A stretch of DNA of 64,000 bases from an uncultured bacterium (GCA_905215695.1 CAJMQN010000004.1:1-64000); one strand, 5' to 3'. Shown: positions 50,690 through 60,517, counted from the first letter of the stretch. The notes: generated by a model from the sequence alone, not told the origin. Made by a program: numbers and translations.

Positions 50690-51866
50690 ACTTCAATTCT
50701 CCTCTCTGGTTGTGAAAGAGCGGACTCATGTTCCGCAATTTTTCAATGATTTCTTTGAGCTTGTCCACAGCATAATCGACGTCTTCCATCGTATTGCACT
50801 TGCCGAAGGTAAACCGAATAGAGCCATGTGCCGTCTCCTCCGGGAGTCCCATCGCAAGGAGCACGTGCGAAGGGTCGAGCGAACCCGAAGTACAGGCAGA
50901 ACCGCTCGAAACCGCAATCCCCGCAAGGTCAAGACTCATGAGAATCGATTCGCCTTCGATATATTCAAAGGACACATTCGCATTGTTCGGGAGTCGTTTC
51001 GTTCGGGAGCCGTTTACGCGGACAAAGGGAATCTCTTTCTCGATTCGCCCGAGCAATCTGTCCCGAAGAGCGGCGCTGTGCGCATTGTTCTTCTCCATAT
51101 CCCGCACCGCATCCTCGAGCGCGGCAGCCATTCCCACAATGAGCGGGGTATCCGTCGTCCCCCCCCGCATATTTCGCTCCTGCGCGCCGCCGATGATCAG
51201 TTTGTCAATCCGTACCGAATTGCGCTTATACAGCACCCCTATTCCCTTCGGTCCGTAAAACTTGTGCGCAGACAAAGACAACAAATCAATGTTCATGCGT
51301 TCAATATCGATGGGCACCGCGCCGATCGCCTGCACGGCGTCGGTATGGAAAAAGACGTTGTGCGCCCTGCAAATCCGCCCAATCTCCTCTATGGGCTGAA
51401 TCGCCCCCATCTCGTTATTCGCAGCCATGACAGAGACAAGCACTGTACGGTCGGTTATTGCAGCCTCAAGCTGTTTCGGGTCCACAATACCGTCCGCGTT
51501 TACGTCGAGATAGGTCACCTCAAACCCATCTTTTTCAAGTTGCTGACAGGTATGCAAAATCGCGTGGTGCTCGATCTTCGTCGTAATCAGATGATTGCCT
51601 CGGCTCCTGTGCGCCCGCATGACGCCCTTTAACGCCCAGTTATCCGACTCCGTTCCGCCGCTCGTGAAGTAAATTTCGGAAGCCTTGACGCCAAAACATT
51701 TCGCAATACGGTCCCTCGCACCATCCACTGCCTTTTGCGCCTCTCTTCCGAAAGAATGCAGGCTGTTTGCGTTCCCGAAAAATTCCGAAAAGTAGGGCAG
51801 CATCGCCTCTCTCGCACGGTCGCTGCAATAGGTCGTTGCCGCGTGGTCGAAATAAATTCTCTTCAT
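50682..51866 (-). CDS. iscS: cysteine desulfurase IscS/NifS
   Basis: PLP enzyme supplying sulfur for Fe-S clusters and tRNA thiolation. 394 residues: FDHAATT start, SAHKFYGPKGIGVLY with the PLP lysine, and the flexible catalytic loop SSGSACTSGSLDPSHVL with the nucleophilic Cys. Group I (IscS-like) judged by the long loop. Sulfur donor also relevant for MiaB in this window. Confidence 0.97.
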   Translation of the reverse strand: MKRIYFDHAATTYCSDRAREAMLPYFSEFFGNANSLHSFGREAQKAVDGARDRIAKCFGVKASEIYFTSGGTESDNWALKGVMRAHRSRGNHLITTKIEHHAILHTCQQLEKDGFEVTYLDVNADGIVDPKQLEAAITDRTVLVSVMAANNEMGAIQPIEEIGRICRAHNVFFHTDAVQAIGAVPIDIERMNIDLLSLSAHKFYGPKGIGVLYKRNSVRIDKLIIGGAQERNMRGGTTDTPLIVGMAAALEDAVRDMEKNNAHSAALRDRLLGRIEKEIPFVRVNGSRTKRLPNNANVSFEYIEGESILMSLDLAGIAVSSGSACTSGSLDPSHVLLAMGLPEETAHGSIRFTFGKCNTMEDVDYAVDKLKEIIEKLRNMSPLFHNQRGELKYV

Positions 51867-51891
51867 ATTTGTTCCTCTTTTTCAAAATGTT

Positions 51892-52296
51892 TCAATTCTT
51901 TTTCCGATTTTCATCCAAAAGACTCTGCAATGTCATACCCTTTAAAAGTTTTTCGATTTCGTCATGCAGAATATCGAAGAAGGAGCGGGTCGGACAACAG
52001 AAATTTTGACAGTCCCGCGTGTTGCATTCGGTCGTGAGTACATCTCCCTCAAGAGCGACGAACAACTCGGCGATATCCGTCTCCGAAGGGGATTTCAACA
52101 GGTAATATCCCCCTTGCGCGCCCCTTTCAGACCCGATGATTCCACCCTTCTTGAGCAGAATCATGAGTTGTTCGAGATAGGGAACAGTCGCCCCCGTCTC
52201 CCCCGCGAGCGCCGTCACAGACAGACACTTGCCGTAATTTTCCGCGAGCGCATAGCACGCCTTCAATCCATATCTTGCTTTGGAAGAAATTTTCAT
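51892..52296 (-). CDS. iscR: Rrf2-family Fe-S cluster regulator
   Basis: 134 residues: winged helix (SVTALAGETGATVPYLEQLMILLKKGGIIGSERGAQGGY) and the cluster region with Cys91, Cys96, Cys100 and Cys101 (ECNTRDCQNFCC), the usual IscR ligand pattern. Heads the isc operon and probably autoregulates it through the operator noted just upstream. Confidence 0.94.
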   Translation of the reverse strand: MKISSKARYGLKACYALAENYGKCLSVTALAGETGATVPYLEQLMILLKKGGIIGSERGAQGGYYLLKSPSETDIAELFVALEGDVLTTECNTRDCQNFCCPTRSFFDILHDEIEKLLKGMTLQSLLDENRKKN

Positions 52297-52300
52297 CGCA

Positions 52301-52354
52301 ATCCCTACTATTTTAATCGGATATATTTTACTTCACTTTCAGACAATCTGTCAA
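52301..52354 (-). promoter_or_regulatory. iscR promoter with IscR-type operator
   Basis: Minus-strand perfect TTGACA (52349-52354), 18-bp spacer, TAAAAT (52325-52330). An imperfect dyad ATCC-N14-GGAT (52301-52322) containing AAATAGTAGGGATT overlaps the expected start and the ribosome site, resembling Rrf2/IscR operators. Confidence 0.6.
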
Positions 52355-52359
52355 CTGTT

Positions 52360-52401
52360 TTTGACAAAAAAACAAAAAAAATGCGCCCCTTGACGAGCGC
52401 A
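52360..52401 (-). terminator. terminator after the PAP2 gene
   Basis: Minus-strand TGCGC / GCGCA short stem around a loop of about 10 nt, followed by eight T and another T-rich run. Confidence 0.6.
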
Positions 52402-52409
52402 CCGAACAT

Positions 52410-53225
52410 TTAAAATTTGCATTTTGTAAAGATGAGCGGATAGACGAAGAATCCCAATACCGAGAGCAGAAAATATTGCAGACAGTCCGCAAGATTTCCC
52501 GCAGGAAAAATCCAACCGAGCAGCAATTTCATCGCAATAATATACCCCAGCCCCACGAAAAGCCGAATGATTTTTTTCCAACGCGGAATGTCCATGGTAA
52601 AATGGATATATTTTTCTTCGAGGGGCATACAGAGCGCAAAGCCCGCAAACATGCCGAATCCCTTGAATACGTCCTCCGCGTCCAGCACAAACAAAAAGGG
52701 AAGAAACACAAAGACAAGCAGCCCCACCCAATGCCCGAACGCGTCATAGGCATAGGAGATACCTACCGCAAAACCGATTCCGAACAGCCAGCCGCAAAGA
52801 ACGTCAATGGGCCAATGCACGCCGAGATAGAGCCGCGAAATTCCCACAAAAAAGATGAGAAGTCCGCAGACAAGCCACCCCCACCATTTCCGAACCCGCA
52901 TTGCAAGGACGGTATAGGTCGTACCGGAAACCTGCGAATGTCCGCTCGGGAAGGAGTACCCCGTCGCGGTATCTGTGTAGAGAGGTTTGTTCCAAGATTC
53001 GGAGATCGGACGCGGTTCGCGCACGATATCCTTGACAACCGTGTTGAAACAGACCGAGGAAAAGAGCGCATAGCCGAGTTTTTTCCCCAACTGCTTGTCC
53101 ACCGCAAAATAGATAATGGCAAAGACCACCGACACCAAAAACTCCTCACCGAACATGGTAATGCCGATGAAGAGCGTATCAAAAAATCCGTTTTTTATGG
53201 TTTGAATCGCCTGAATAATCCCCAT
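52410..53225 (-). CDS. PAP2-family membrane phosphatase
   Basis: 271 residues, six or more TM helices. The three PAP2 motifs are complete: KDIVREPRP, FPSGHSQVSGT and SRLYLGVHWPIDV. Likely undecaprenyl-diphosphate or phosphatidylglycerophosphate phosphatase; the position 13 bp after ftsQ at the end of the dcw cluster favours carrier-lipid recycling (inference). Confidence 0.9.
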   Translation of the reverse strand: MGIIQAIQTIKNGFFDTLFIGITMFGEEFLVSVVFAIIYFAVDKQLGKKLGYALFSSVCFNTVVKDIVREPRPISESWNKPLYTDTATGYSFPSGHSQVSGTTYTVLAMRVRKWWGWLVCGLLIFFVGISRLYLGVHWPIDVLCGWLFGIGFAVGISYAYDAFGHWVGLLVFVFLPFLFVLDAEDVFKGFGMFAGFALCMPLEEKYIHFTMDIPRWKKIIRLFVGLGYIIAMKLLLGWIFPAGNLADCLQYFLLSVLGFFVYPLIFTKCKF

Positions 53226-53238
53226 GGGTGTCCTTTGT

Positions 53239-54051
53239 CTATCTCCTTACGACCTCGCCGCCCGACCAGGAAAGCCATACTTCCGCACCCTCGCGGTCAG
53301 CGGTGTCGAATTCCTCATAGAATATCTCAAACATCTTATCAAAAAACGCCTCCGGCGCAGCGGTCGCGCCCGAGAGAGAGAAGGTACAGCCGTACATTCC
53401 CTTGACGTAACAATTTGCGCGCAGCGGGTCTCCCTCATCGGGCGCCTTCACATATTCGAGAGAATCGAAAGTCTGCCGCACCGCAAACTCATTTTCCGCA
53501 AAGCGATCCGCCCCGTCCACAAACGCGAGCAGAAACTCCTCGCACCCCTGCCGCAGGAACTTGAGCGTTTCCCCGGGTACAGCCTCCCCGACGAGGTCCG
53601 CCGGAAACACAGCCTCGACGAGCTTGTCCACCCCGTCGAAGGTCTCGGGATTCCCCGACCCCGTGCGCAGAACCTTGAGTTCTCTGTCGGTCACAATATA
53701 TTGTTCCCCGATTTCCTCTCCGTTTTTCAAGCGGACGCAAAAATATTCGTACCGTTCTGTGAGCTTGACAATTACCGTCCTCGAAACGTTCTTTTCCACC
53801 TTTTCCACGCGAGCATAGGGAATTTTTTTCTCAATATCCCGCTTGACGTCCCCGACGCTCAAAAAGAGAATACTTTTCCCCAAATAAGGGTCCGTCGCTT
53901 CCGAGCAATCCTCCGTCAGTTGAAAGGCGGGTTCGGAAAGAATTTGGATTTCAAAGGAATTGGCGCGCAGGAGCACGCAGGACAGCACGATGCCCAGGAT
54001 AAGCGCAAGCAAAATAAAAAAGATAACCAGCACGTTCCTGTTCTTCACCAT
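53239..54051 (-). CDS. ftsQ: cell division protein FtsQ/DivIB
   Basis: The start is the ATG at 54051 (MVKNRNVLVIFFILLALILGIVLSCVLL) with GGAGG 8 nt upstream. 270 residues: short cytoplasmic tail, one TM, a POTRA domain (SILFLSVGDVKRDIEKKIPYARVEKVEKNVSRTVIVKLTER) and a beta domain. Assigned by topology, POTRA motif and dcw position. Confidence 0.88.
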   Translation of the reverse strand: MVKNRNVLVIFFILLALILGIVLSCVLLRANSFEIQILSEPAFQLTEDCSEATDPYLGKSILFLSVGDVKRDIEKKIPYARVEKVEKNVSRTVIVKLTERYEYFCVRLKNGEEIGEQYIVTDRELKVLRTGSGNPETFDGVDKLVEAVFPADLVGEAVPGETLKFLRQGCEEFLLAFVDGADRFAENEFAVRQTFDSLEYVKAPDEGDPLRANCYVKGMYGCTFSLSGATAAPEAFFDKMFEIFYEEFDTADREGAEVWLSWSGGEVVRR

Positions 54052-54105
54052 GTGTCCTGCCTCCCGCAAAGAAGTTTTTTCCGCACGCAAGGAGAACAGA
54101 ACAAG

Positions 54106-55359
54106 TCAATCCGCCTTGCAGATATCCGCGCCCAGCGCGGAAAGATTTTTCTCGAACTCGAAATACCCGCGTTCGATGTGGTAGATGTCGTTTACAATCG
54201 TCGTTTCCGCCGCCGCCAGCCCGGCAAGGACAAGCGCCGCCCCGCCCCGCAAATCAAATGCGAATACCTCCGCACCCGAAAGCTGCGGAACGCCGCGCAC
54301 AACCGCCATGCGGTCCCGTATAGTAATATTCGCGCCCATTTTAACGAGCTCCCCCGCATGCTTAAAACGCGTCTCGAAAATATTTTCGACGATCACGCTC
54401 GTACCCTCCGCAATGGAGAGCGCGGCAAGCATCTGTGCCTGCAAATCGGTCGCAAAGCCCGGATAGGGATTTGTCTCGATGAGGTGGCAAGCCTGAAGTC
54501 GCTCGGGAGCGGTTAAGACTATTTTATCACGGTTACACTCGATTTTGCAAGCACTTTCCCGCAATTTGAAGAGAACGGACTGAATGTGTTCCGCGTTGAC
54601 GTTCTGCACCTCAATCTCGCCTCCGCACATTGCGCCGGCAATGAGATAGGTTCCGGCGACAATCCGGTCGGGCATGGGCGAATACTCCGCGCCGTGCAGC
54701 TCGGATACTCCCTCAATCTCGACCGTGGAACTCCCCGCGCCCGAGACCTTTCCCCCCATCGCATTGATAAAGTTTTGAAGGTCCTCGATCTCCGGCTCTT
54801 TGGCGGCGTTTAAGATGACGGTTTTTCCCTTTGCGAGCGTTGCTGCCATCATAATATTTTCAGTGGCGCCCACACTCGGGAAATCCAGATTAATTACCCC
54901 GCCGCAAAGTCCCTTGCCGTTGCAGTCAATCATGCCGAAGTGCTCGACAATATCGACGTTCAGGCTCTTTAAGCCCTTAATATGTAAGTCGATGGGACGG
55001 AGTCCGATGTCGCATCCGCCCGGATAAGAGATCCTTGCGCTCCCGAAACGCCCGATAATGGAACCGAGCATAAAGATTGAAGAACGGAGTTTTTTTGCGA
55101 GGCTGACGGGAATCTTATGTTTGTCTGCCTGACTGCTGTCGATAACGACGTCGCTCCCCTCCCAATCAATCCTGCATCCGAGGATTCTGAGGATCTCCAG
55201 CATATTCACAACGTCCGAAATCCCCGGACAGTTCCTGATTCTCACTTTTTGCTCGGTGAGAATGGAAGCCGCGAGAATCGGCAAAACCGCGTTTTTGCTT
55301 GCGTGAACTTTTACTGAACCGTTGAGCTTTCTCCCTCCCCGAATAATGTATTTCTCCAT
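54106..55359 (-). CDS. murA: UDP-N-acetylglucosamine 1-carboxyvinyltransferase
   Basis: First committed step of peptidoglycan synthesis; fosfomycin target. The start is ATG 55359 (MEKYIIRGG) with AGAGGAG 6 nt upstream. 417 residues with KNAVLPILAA, the active-site loop SYPGGCDIGLRPIDLHIKGL with the catalytic Cys, and DLRGGAALVLAGL. Its placement between ftsW and ftsQ is unusual: murG and murC normally lie here. Confidence 0.96.
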   Translation of the reverse strand: MEKYIIRGGRKLNGSVKVHASKNAVLPILAASILTEQKVRIRNCPGISDVVNMLEILRILGCRIDWEGSDVVIDSSQADKHKIPVSLAKKLRSSIFMLGSIIGRFGSARISYPGGCDIGLRPIDLHIKGLKSLNVDIVEHFGMIDCNGKGLCGGVINLDFPSVGATENIMMAATLAKGKTVILNAAKEPEIEDLQNFINAMGGKVSGAGSSTVEIEGVSELHGAEYSPMPDRIVAGTYLIAGAMCGGEIEVQNVNAEHIQSVLFKLRESACKIECNRDKIVLTAPERLQACHLIETNPYPGFATDLQAQMLAALSIAEGTSVIVENIFETRFKHAGELVKMGANITIRDRMAVVRGVPQLSGAEVFAFDLRGGAALVLAGLAAAETTIVNDIYHIERGYFEFEKNLSALGADICKAD

Positions 55360-55405
55360 AAGCATCTCCTCTTTCCGTAAATGCCGAAAACACGGCCGCT
55401 ACATT

Positions 55406-56557
55406 TCATGATATGGCAAATGCGGCCGAATTGTTCACGGAACGGGAGACGGAGAGGAGGACGCCGACGGCGGCAAGAAAGACGATGAGCGAACTTCCGC
55501 CGTAGCTCATAAAGGGCAGCGGCAGACCTGTGGGCGGAATGGACCCGGAAACGACAGCGATATTGATGACGGTCTGAACGGCGATGACGGCGGTAATTCC
55601 GAGGACGAGGAGCGCGCCGAATCGGTCGGGGCACTTCATGGAGAGCTTGATACCCTGATAGATGAGGAAGAGAAAAACAGAGATCACCAAAAGGCATCCG
55701 ATAACACCGGTCTCCTCCCCGATGATAGAGAAGATGAAGTCGGATTCGGAGAAGGGCAAAAACTCGAATTTCTGACGGGAATTGAAGATCCCGACGCCGA
55801 ACAGTCCGCCGCTCCCGAGTGCGTACAGGGACTGAATGAGTTGATATCCCTCGTTTTTGGGACTTGCCCAGGGGTCGAGAAAGGCGAGAAGACGCTTCAT
55901 TCGGTAGGGCTCGGCGATGATGAGCAAGGGCACGGCGGCGGCGCAGGGCGCACCGATTGCGGCGAGGTGTTTCGCCTTGCATCCCGCGCCGAAGAGCATC
56001 ACGAACATGACGCACCCCACGCACATGGTAATGGACATATTCGGTTCAAGCATGATGAGAACGCACATCGCGCCGCCCGCAGCGAGTACAGGAAGCATAC
56101 GCTTGAATGTAAAGTCCGGCACGTCCGCAAAATAGGCGGCGACAAAGAGGACGAAGAGAAACTTGGAAAACTCGGAAGGCTGAATGGAAAAGCTCCCGAA
56201 TCCAATCCAGCGTTTCGCGCCGTAGTGCTCGATGGAGATCCCGGGCACAAAGACGAGCGCCAAAAGAATGAGCGCAAGCGCGATTGCCGCCCACTTGTAC
56301 TTTTTCAGCTTGCGATAGTCCAGAATGGACAGAATAACCATACAAATCAGCCCGATGAGAAAGGATATGAGCTGTTTTTTGACAAAGAAGAAAGCGTCGC
56401 CCGTCTCCTTCAGCGCGGTATAGTTGCTTCCGCTGTAGATAAACATGATTCCGAGCAGAGAGAGAACCAGCGGCGGAATCAAGAGCTTTAAATAATCGTG
56501 ATTCACCCCCCGCCGCTTGGGGAGAGCGGCGGATTTAACGCGGATTTCGGAACTCAT
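55406..56557 (-). CDS. ftsW: FtsW/RodA/SpoVE peptidoglycan glycosyltransferase
   Basis: SEDS-family polymerase, 383 residues, about ten TM helices. Signature segments: IEHYGAKRWIGFGSFSIQPSEFSK, FLDPWASPKNEGYQLIQSLYALGSGGLFG, PTGLPLPFMSYGGSSL. Overlaps murD by 4 nt. Pairs with ftsI upstream. Confidence 0.95.
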   Translation of the reverse strand: MSSEIRVKSAALPKRRGVNHDYLKLLIPPLVLSLLGIMFIYSGSNYTALKETGDAFFFVKKQLISFLIGLICMVILSILDYRKLKKYKWAAIALALILLALVFVPGISIEHYGAKRWIGFGSFSIQPSEFSKFLFVLFVAAYFADVPDFTFKRMLPVLAAGGAMCVLIMLEPNMSITMCVGCVMFVMLFGAGCKAKHLAAIGAPCAAAVPLLIIAEPYRMKRLLAFLDPWASPKNEGYQLIQSLYALGSGGLFGVGIFNSRQKFEFLPFSESDFIFSIIGEETGVIGCLLVISVFLFLIYQGIKLSMKCPDRFGALLVLGITAVIAVQTVINIAVVSGSIPPTGLPLPFMSYGGSSLIVFLAAVGVLLSVSRSVNNSAAFAIS

Positions 56558-57909
56558 AGGCTTGCCACGGCGGACTTAAAATCCGCCCCGCGCTCCTCAA
56601 AATTGGCGTACCCGTCAAAGCTCTTGCAGGCGGGCGAAAAGAGCACAATGTCGCAATCGCTCTCCGCGGCGACCGCCACAGCCTCCCGCAGAGATTGGGC
56701 AAGCGCGATGTCGGAATACCCAAATTTTTTACAGCTCTCCTCAATCCTTGCCGCGCTCTCACCGAAGGCAATAACCCGCGCGCACTTTCTCACCGCCTGC
56801 AAGACAAAGCTGTCAAAATTTTCGACGCTCCGCCCGCCCGCAATCAGACAGATTTTCCCCTTTCCCTCGAAGGTATTGACCGCAACCGCACAGGAGGCGA
56901 TATTTGTCGCCTTGGAATCGTTGACCCATAGCTTTCCGAATCGTTCCCCGACCCGCTCGAGCCGATGCTCGATGCCCCCGAATTCCCGCAAAGACTCCGC
57001 AATGCTCTCGTTGTCCAAACCGTAGCATTTCGCCATTGCGAGCGCACAGAGCGCGTTTGAGAGATTGTGATTTCCCTCGAGTTTCAGTTCGGATGCGTCC
57101 GCTACGCGCTCTCCCCGGAAACAGAGCGCACCGTCGCGCAAATACGCGCCGTCCACCGCACGCTCGGCGGAAAAGTACAAAACATTGGTATGTTCGGGCG
57201 CCGGCAGAGATTCGTCCGCATTGAGTACGAGGTATTCCGTCTTTCCCTGATTCTTAAAAATCCGGTATTTCGCGTTCTTATACGCCTCGTAGGTCTTGTG
57301 GAAATCGAGATGATCGGGCGTGATATTGAGAATTGCCGAAACGTGCGGACAGAACAGCTCCGTGCGCTCGAGCTGAAAACTCGAGAGCTCCAGAACGGCA
57401 GGCACTTCCGGCGAAGTCTCCTCTATGTAATCGAGACAGGGCAAGCCGATATTCCCGAGCAAAAGCGTCTTTGCGTGCCCGCCCGCGCTCTCCGCACAAT
57501 CCCCTTGCGCCTCTCTTTTTTCGGATTCCGCGCTCTTTTTTCTCCGCCTTGAAAGCATATCCGCGAGCAGAGAAACAGTCGTGCTTTTGCCGTTTGTCCC
57601 TGTGACGGCAAGAATCGGCGAACGCGAGAACCGCGCAAACAGCTCAATGTCCGAAACAATGGGAATCCTGTGCCGTTCGACCTCATAGAGCACCCATTTG
57701 TTCGTATAGTGCGGACTCGTCACTGCGCAGTAACAGCCCTCGAAATCGAGCGCCTTGCGATTTTTGCGGTCAGGTGGCGGCGGAAAAATTTGCAGGGCGT
57801 TTTCGTCGATGAGCCGGTATTCCACGCCCATGCGGTCGAATAAAGCGGCGACGGAGCGTCCGGTCTTGCCGCTCCCGAGGACGAGAAAGGTCTTGCCTGT
57901 GAGTATCAT
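56554..57909 (-). CDS. murD: UDP-MurNAc-L-alanine:D-glutamate ligase
   Basis: The start is ATG 57909 (MILTGKTFLVLGSGKTGRSVA) with GGAGG 8 nt upstream. 451 residues: Rossmann N-domain, ATP P-loop VTGTNGKSTTVSLLADML, LELSSFQLE and NITPDHLDFH; C-terminal domain with WVNDSKATN. A charged insertion (about 130-155, RRRKKSAESEKREAQGD) between P-loop and LGNIG is longer than usual. Confidence 0.95.
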   Translation of the reverse strand: MILTGKTFLVLGSGKTGRSVAALFDRMGVEYRLIDENALQIFPPPPDRKNRKALDFEGCYCAVTSPHYTNKWVLYEVERHRIPIVSDIELFARFSRSPILAVTGTNGKSTTVSLLADMLSRRRKKSAESEKREAQGDCAESAGGHAKTLLLGNIGLPCLDYIEETSPEVPAVLELSSFQLERTELFCPHVSAILNITPDHLDFHKTYEAYKNAKYRIFKNQGKTEYLVLNADESLPAPEHTNVLYFSAERAVDGAYLRDGALCFRGERVADASELKLEGNHNLSNALCALAMAKCYGLDNESIAESLREFGGIEHRLERVGERFGKLWVNDSKATNIASCAVAVNTFEGKGKICLIAGGRSVENFDSFVLQAVRKCARVIAFGESAARIEESCKKFGYSDIALAQSLREAVAVAAESDCDIVLFSPACKSFDGYANFEERGADFKSAVASL

Positions 57910-57939
57910 AGAACATTCCTCCAAAGCATTACTTGTCCA

Positions 57940-58926
57940 TCACAGAAAGAAGGTAAACAGCAGAACGCATAGGGACACAAAGACGGTCAGCGCGACATAA
58001 ATCTGACTGATTCGGGTCTCCGAAAGTCCCTTCATCTGCAAATGGTGGTGATATGGCGCCATGAGAAAGATACGTTTCCCTCCGGTGCGCTTGAAGTGCG
58101 CGACCTGAAGGATGACGGAGACGCAAGAGATCACGAACACGATTCCGAAGAAGGGAATAAATAAAGAGAATTCGGAAAAGCACCCGACGCTCGCGGCAAA
58201 CCCGCCGAGGAGCAGAGAACCCGTGTCCCCCATAAAAATCTTTGCGGGATTGACGTTGAAGAGCAGGAAGGCGAAGAGCGAGCCCGCAACGGCGGCGCAG
58301 AGATACGCCATATTGAGATAATCCCCCGAAATCGCAATCCGCCCCGCCTCATCAAAGTACGCGCCGCGGAAGAGCAGAATCACGCAGAAGAGCACGGAAT
58401 AGACGAACACGACCCAACTGCACAGCCCGTCCAACCCGTCGGTAAGATTGACGCCGTTCGTAACGGCGAGAAAGACGACGACGGTCAGAGGAATGATCCA
58501 CCACCCGAGATTGACGCTCTTGCCCGAGAAGGGCAAAATGAGTTCGGTATCCCCGTAATAGACGAAAAACGCCGAAATGACGGCGATTCCGAGCTGAAAA
58601 AGGGCTTTCTGCCAGGGGCGCAGTCCCATATTCTCCTTATATCGGAGTTTGAGAAAGTCGTCCAGAAATCCGATGACCGCATAGCCGATTGTGATACAGA
58701 GCGCGAGCACCGCAGATTTGTTGTATCCTTCGGTAAAAATGACGAAGGAGAGCGCAATGGAGATGAGAAAGATGACGCCGCCCATGGTAGGCGTACCGGC
58801 CTTTGCCGAGTGTTCTTTGACGTAGTGCAGAATGGGCTGTTTGAGCCGCCGCAAAAGCGGCATGAGCGCGACCGCAAAGAGGATACACAGGAGAAACGAG
58901 ACCAAAAATATCAGGATAACCTTCAT
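57940..58926 (-). CDS. mraY: phospho-N-acetylmuramoyl-pentapeptide transferase
   Basis: Forms lipid I. 328 residues, ten TM helices. HSAKAGTPTMGG, the Asp-rich VIGFLDDFLK and NLTDGLDGL catalytic motifs, the metal loop FMGDTGSLLLGG and the C-terminal MAPYHHHLQMKGLSE are all present. ATGA overlap with murE. Confidence 0.97.
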   Translation of the reverse strand: MKVILIFLVSFLLCILFAVALMPLLRRLKQPILHYVKEHSAKAGTPTMGGVIFLISIALSFVIFTEGYNKSAVLALCITIGYAVIGFLDDFLKLRYKENMGLRPWQKALFQLGIAVISAFFVYYGDTELILPFSGKSVNLGWWIIPLTVVVFLAVTNGVNLTDGLDGLCSWVVFVYSVLFCVILLFRGAYFDEAGRIAISGDYLNMAYLCAAVAGSLFAFLLFNVNPAKIFMGDTGSLLLGGFAASVGCFSEFSLFIPFFGIVFVISCVSVILQVAHFKRTGGKRIFLMAPYHHHLQMKGLSETRISQIYVALTVFVSLCVLLFTFFL

Positions 58927-60371
58927 GATTCCTCCAGCTTATCGAGAATTTCCCGTACGCAGTCGTAGTCGTTATAGACAAATTTTGTCCCCCGAATCTC
59001 CTGATACTTTTCACTGCCCTTGCCGCAGATGATGAGCAGGTCCTCGGGTTCAAGAAGTCCGATCGCGAATTCGATTGCCTTTCTCCTATTTTCTATCATT
59101 ACAAACTTTTTATGCGGCGGAATCCCCTCCCGAATGTCATTCATAATGTCGATAGGGTCCTCGAATCTCGGATTGTCCGAAGTCACAACGAGGTAATCGG
59201 ACAGCTCGCTCCCGATCTCCCCCATCACCTTGCGCTTGAACCTGTCCCGATTCCCCCCGCACCCGAAGAGACAGACGAGCCGTCCCTGCGTGAGTTCCCG
59301 CGCAGCCTTTAAAACGTTCTTGAGTCCGTCCGGCGTGTGCGCAAAATCAATGACGATATTTCGCGCCCCGCAGGACACGATATTGAATCTTCCGTCAATC
59401 TCCGTAATCCCCTCCACGCCGTCCATAATCTCGTCGTAAGAGAGCCCGAGGAGCTTTGCGCAGGTCATGCAGGCGAGCAGGTTATAGACATTGAACCGCC
59501 CGTAGAGCCGGCAACTCACGTCATACACCTCGTCAAAGAGGTTTGCGACAAACCGCAGTCCGTCCAGACTGTTCTTGATATACACCGCAAAGCTGTCGCA
59601 GGGCTCCTCGATACCGTAGGAATAGAGCTCGCAACCGGACTCCGAGAGAATCTCCCGTCCCGTCGGGTCGTCGCAGTTGACGAGCGCTTTTTTGCAGTTG
59701 CTCGGCACAAAATAACTCTTCTTGACTCCGGCATAGGTCGCCATGTCCTTGAAGAAATCGAGATGGTCCTCGGTGCAGTTGGTAAAGATTCCGACCTCCG
59801 CGACAATGCCGGAGAGCTTCCTGTGATAGATTGCGTGCGCGGACTCCTCCATAAAGACCGTATCGACGTCGAAGTTCCGCATAATCCGCAGCGTCCTGTA
59901 AAGATCGACGGGGTCGGGCGTCGTCAGGTTCTGCGGAATGTATCGTTTCCCGAAAAAACACCCGTTCGTACCGATCACACCGCAGTTCTTTCCGGCGCGG
60001 TCGAATATCTGCCGCAGGATATGCGTCACCGAAGTTTTGCCGTTCGTGCCCACCACGGTGACGAATTTCATTTCCTTTTCGGGATTCCCGTAGAACGCGG
60101 CGGCGATTCCGGGGAGCGCGACGCGGCAATTTTCCACCAGAATCTGCGGAATATTGACGGCACAGAGCTTTTCTACCACTGCGGCGGACGCCCCGCGGGA
60201 GGCTGCCTCGAGCACAAAATCGTGCCCGTCCTCCCGCAGTCCCTCGAGAGCAAAGAACAGACTTCCCGCGACCACGTCTCTGCTGTCCGTCACAAGGCAC
60301 CCGATTTCGGTCGCCATATCGCCGATCCTGTCGATACAGGAAATATTCTTTACGAGCTCGTTCAACTGCAT
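58923..60371 (-). CDS. murE: UDP-MurNAc-tripeptide ligase (meso-DAP type)
   Basis: The start is ATG 60371 (MQLNELVKNI); the frame upstream to 60482 is not conserved. 482 residues: SLFFALEGLREDGHDF, P-loop VVGTNGKTSVTHIL, CTEDHLDFF, and TSDNPRFEDP. The DNPR motif selects meso-diaminopimelate over lysine, so the cell wall is predicted to be DAP-type. Confidence 0.95.
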   Translation of the reverse strand: MQLNELVKNISCIDRIGDMATEIGCLVTDSRDVVAGSLFFALEGLREDGHDFVLEAASRGASAAVVEKLCAVNIPQILVENCRVALPGIAAAFYGNPEKEMKFVTVVGTNGKTSVTHILRQIFDRAGKNCGVIGTNGCFFGKRYIPQNLTTPDPVDLYRTLRIMRNFDVDTVFMEESAHAIYHRKLSGIVAEVGIFTNCTEDHLDFFKDMATYAGVKKSYFVPSNCKKALVNCDDPTGREILSESGCELYSYGIEEPCDSFAVYIKNSLDGLRFVANLFDEVYDVSCRLYGRFNVYNLLACMTCAKLLGLSYDEIMDGVEGITEIDGRFNIVSCGARNIVIDFAHTPDGLKNVLKAARELTQGRLVCLFGCGGNRDRFKRKVMGEIGSELSDYLVVTSDNPRFEDPIDIMNDIREGIPPHKKFVMIENRRKAIEFAIGLLEPEDLLIICGKGSEKYQEIRGTKFVYNDYDCVREILDKLEES

Positions 60372-60517
60372 AAAAAAAGACCCCCGAAAGCCATACTCGA
60401 AAGCGGCGGAAAGCTCAGCTTTCCCACACACTTTAATATATGACTTCCAAGGGTCGGATATGACCGTATCTCCGCGTCCCAACCCGCTTTCGGAGCGAAA
60501 CTTTTTTCCGTCCGCGC
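60372..60517 (-). other. ftsI-murE spacer with internal hairpin and U-run before murE
   Basis: The minus-strand RNA contains GGAAAGC-UGA-GCUUUCC and ends in GGGGGUC followed by seven U immediately before the murE ATG; an upstream GACCC can pair with GGGUC. It might act as an attenuator. The only sizeable gap in an otherwise tight cluster. Confidence 0.3.
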
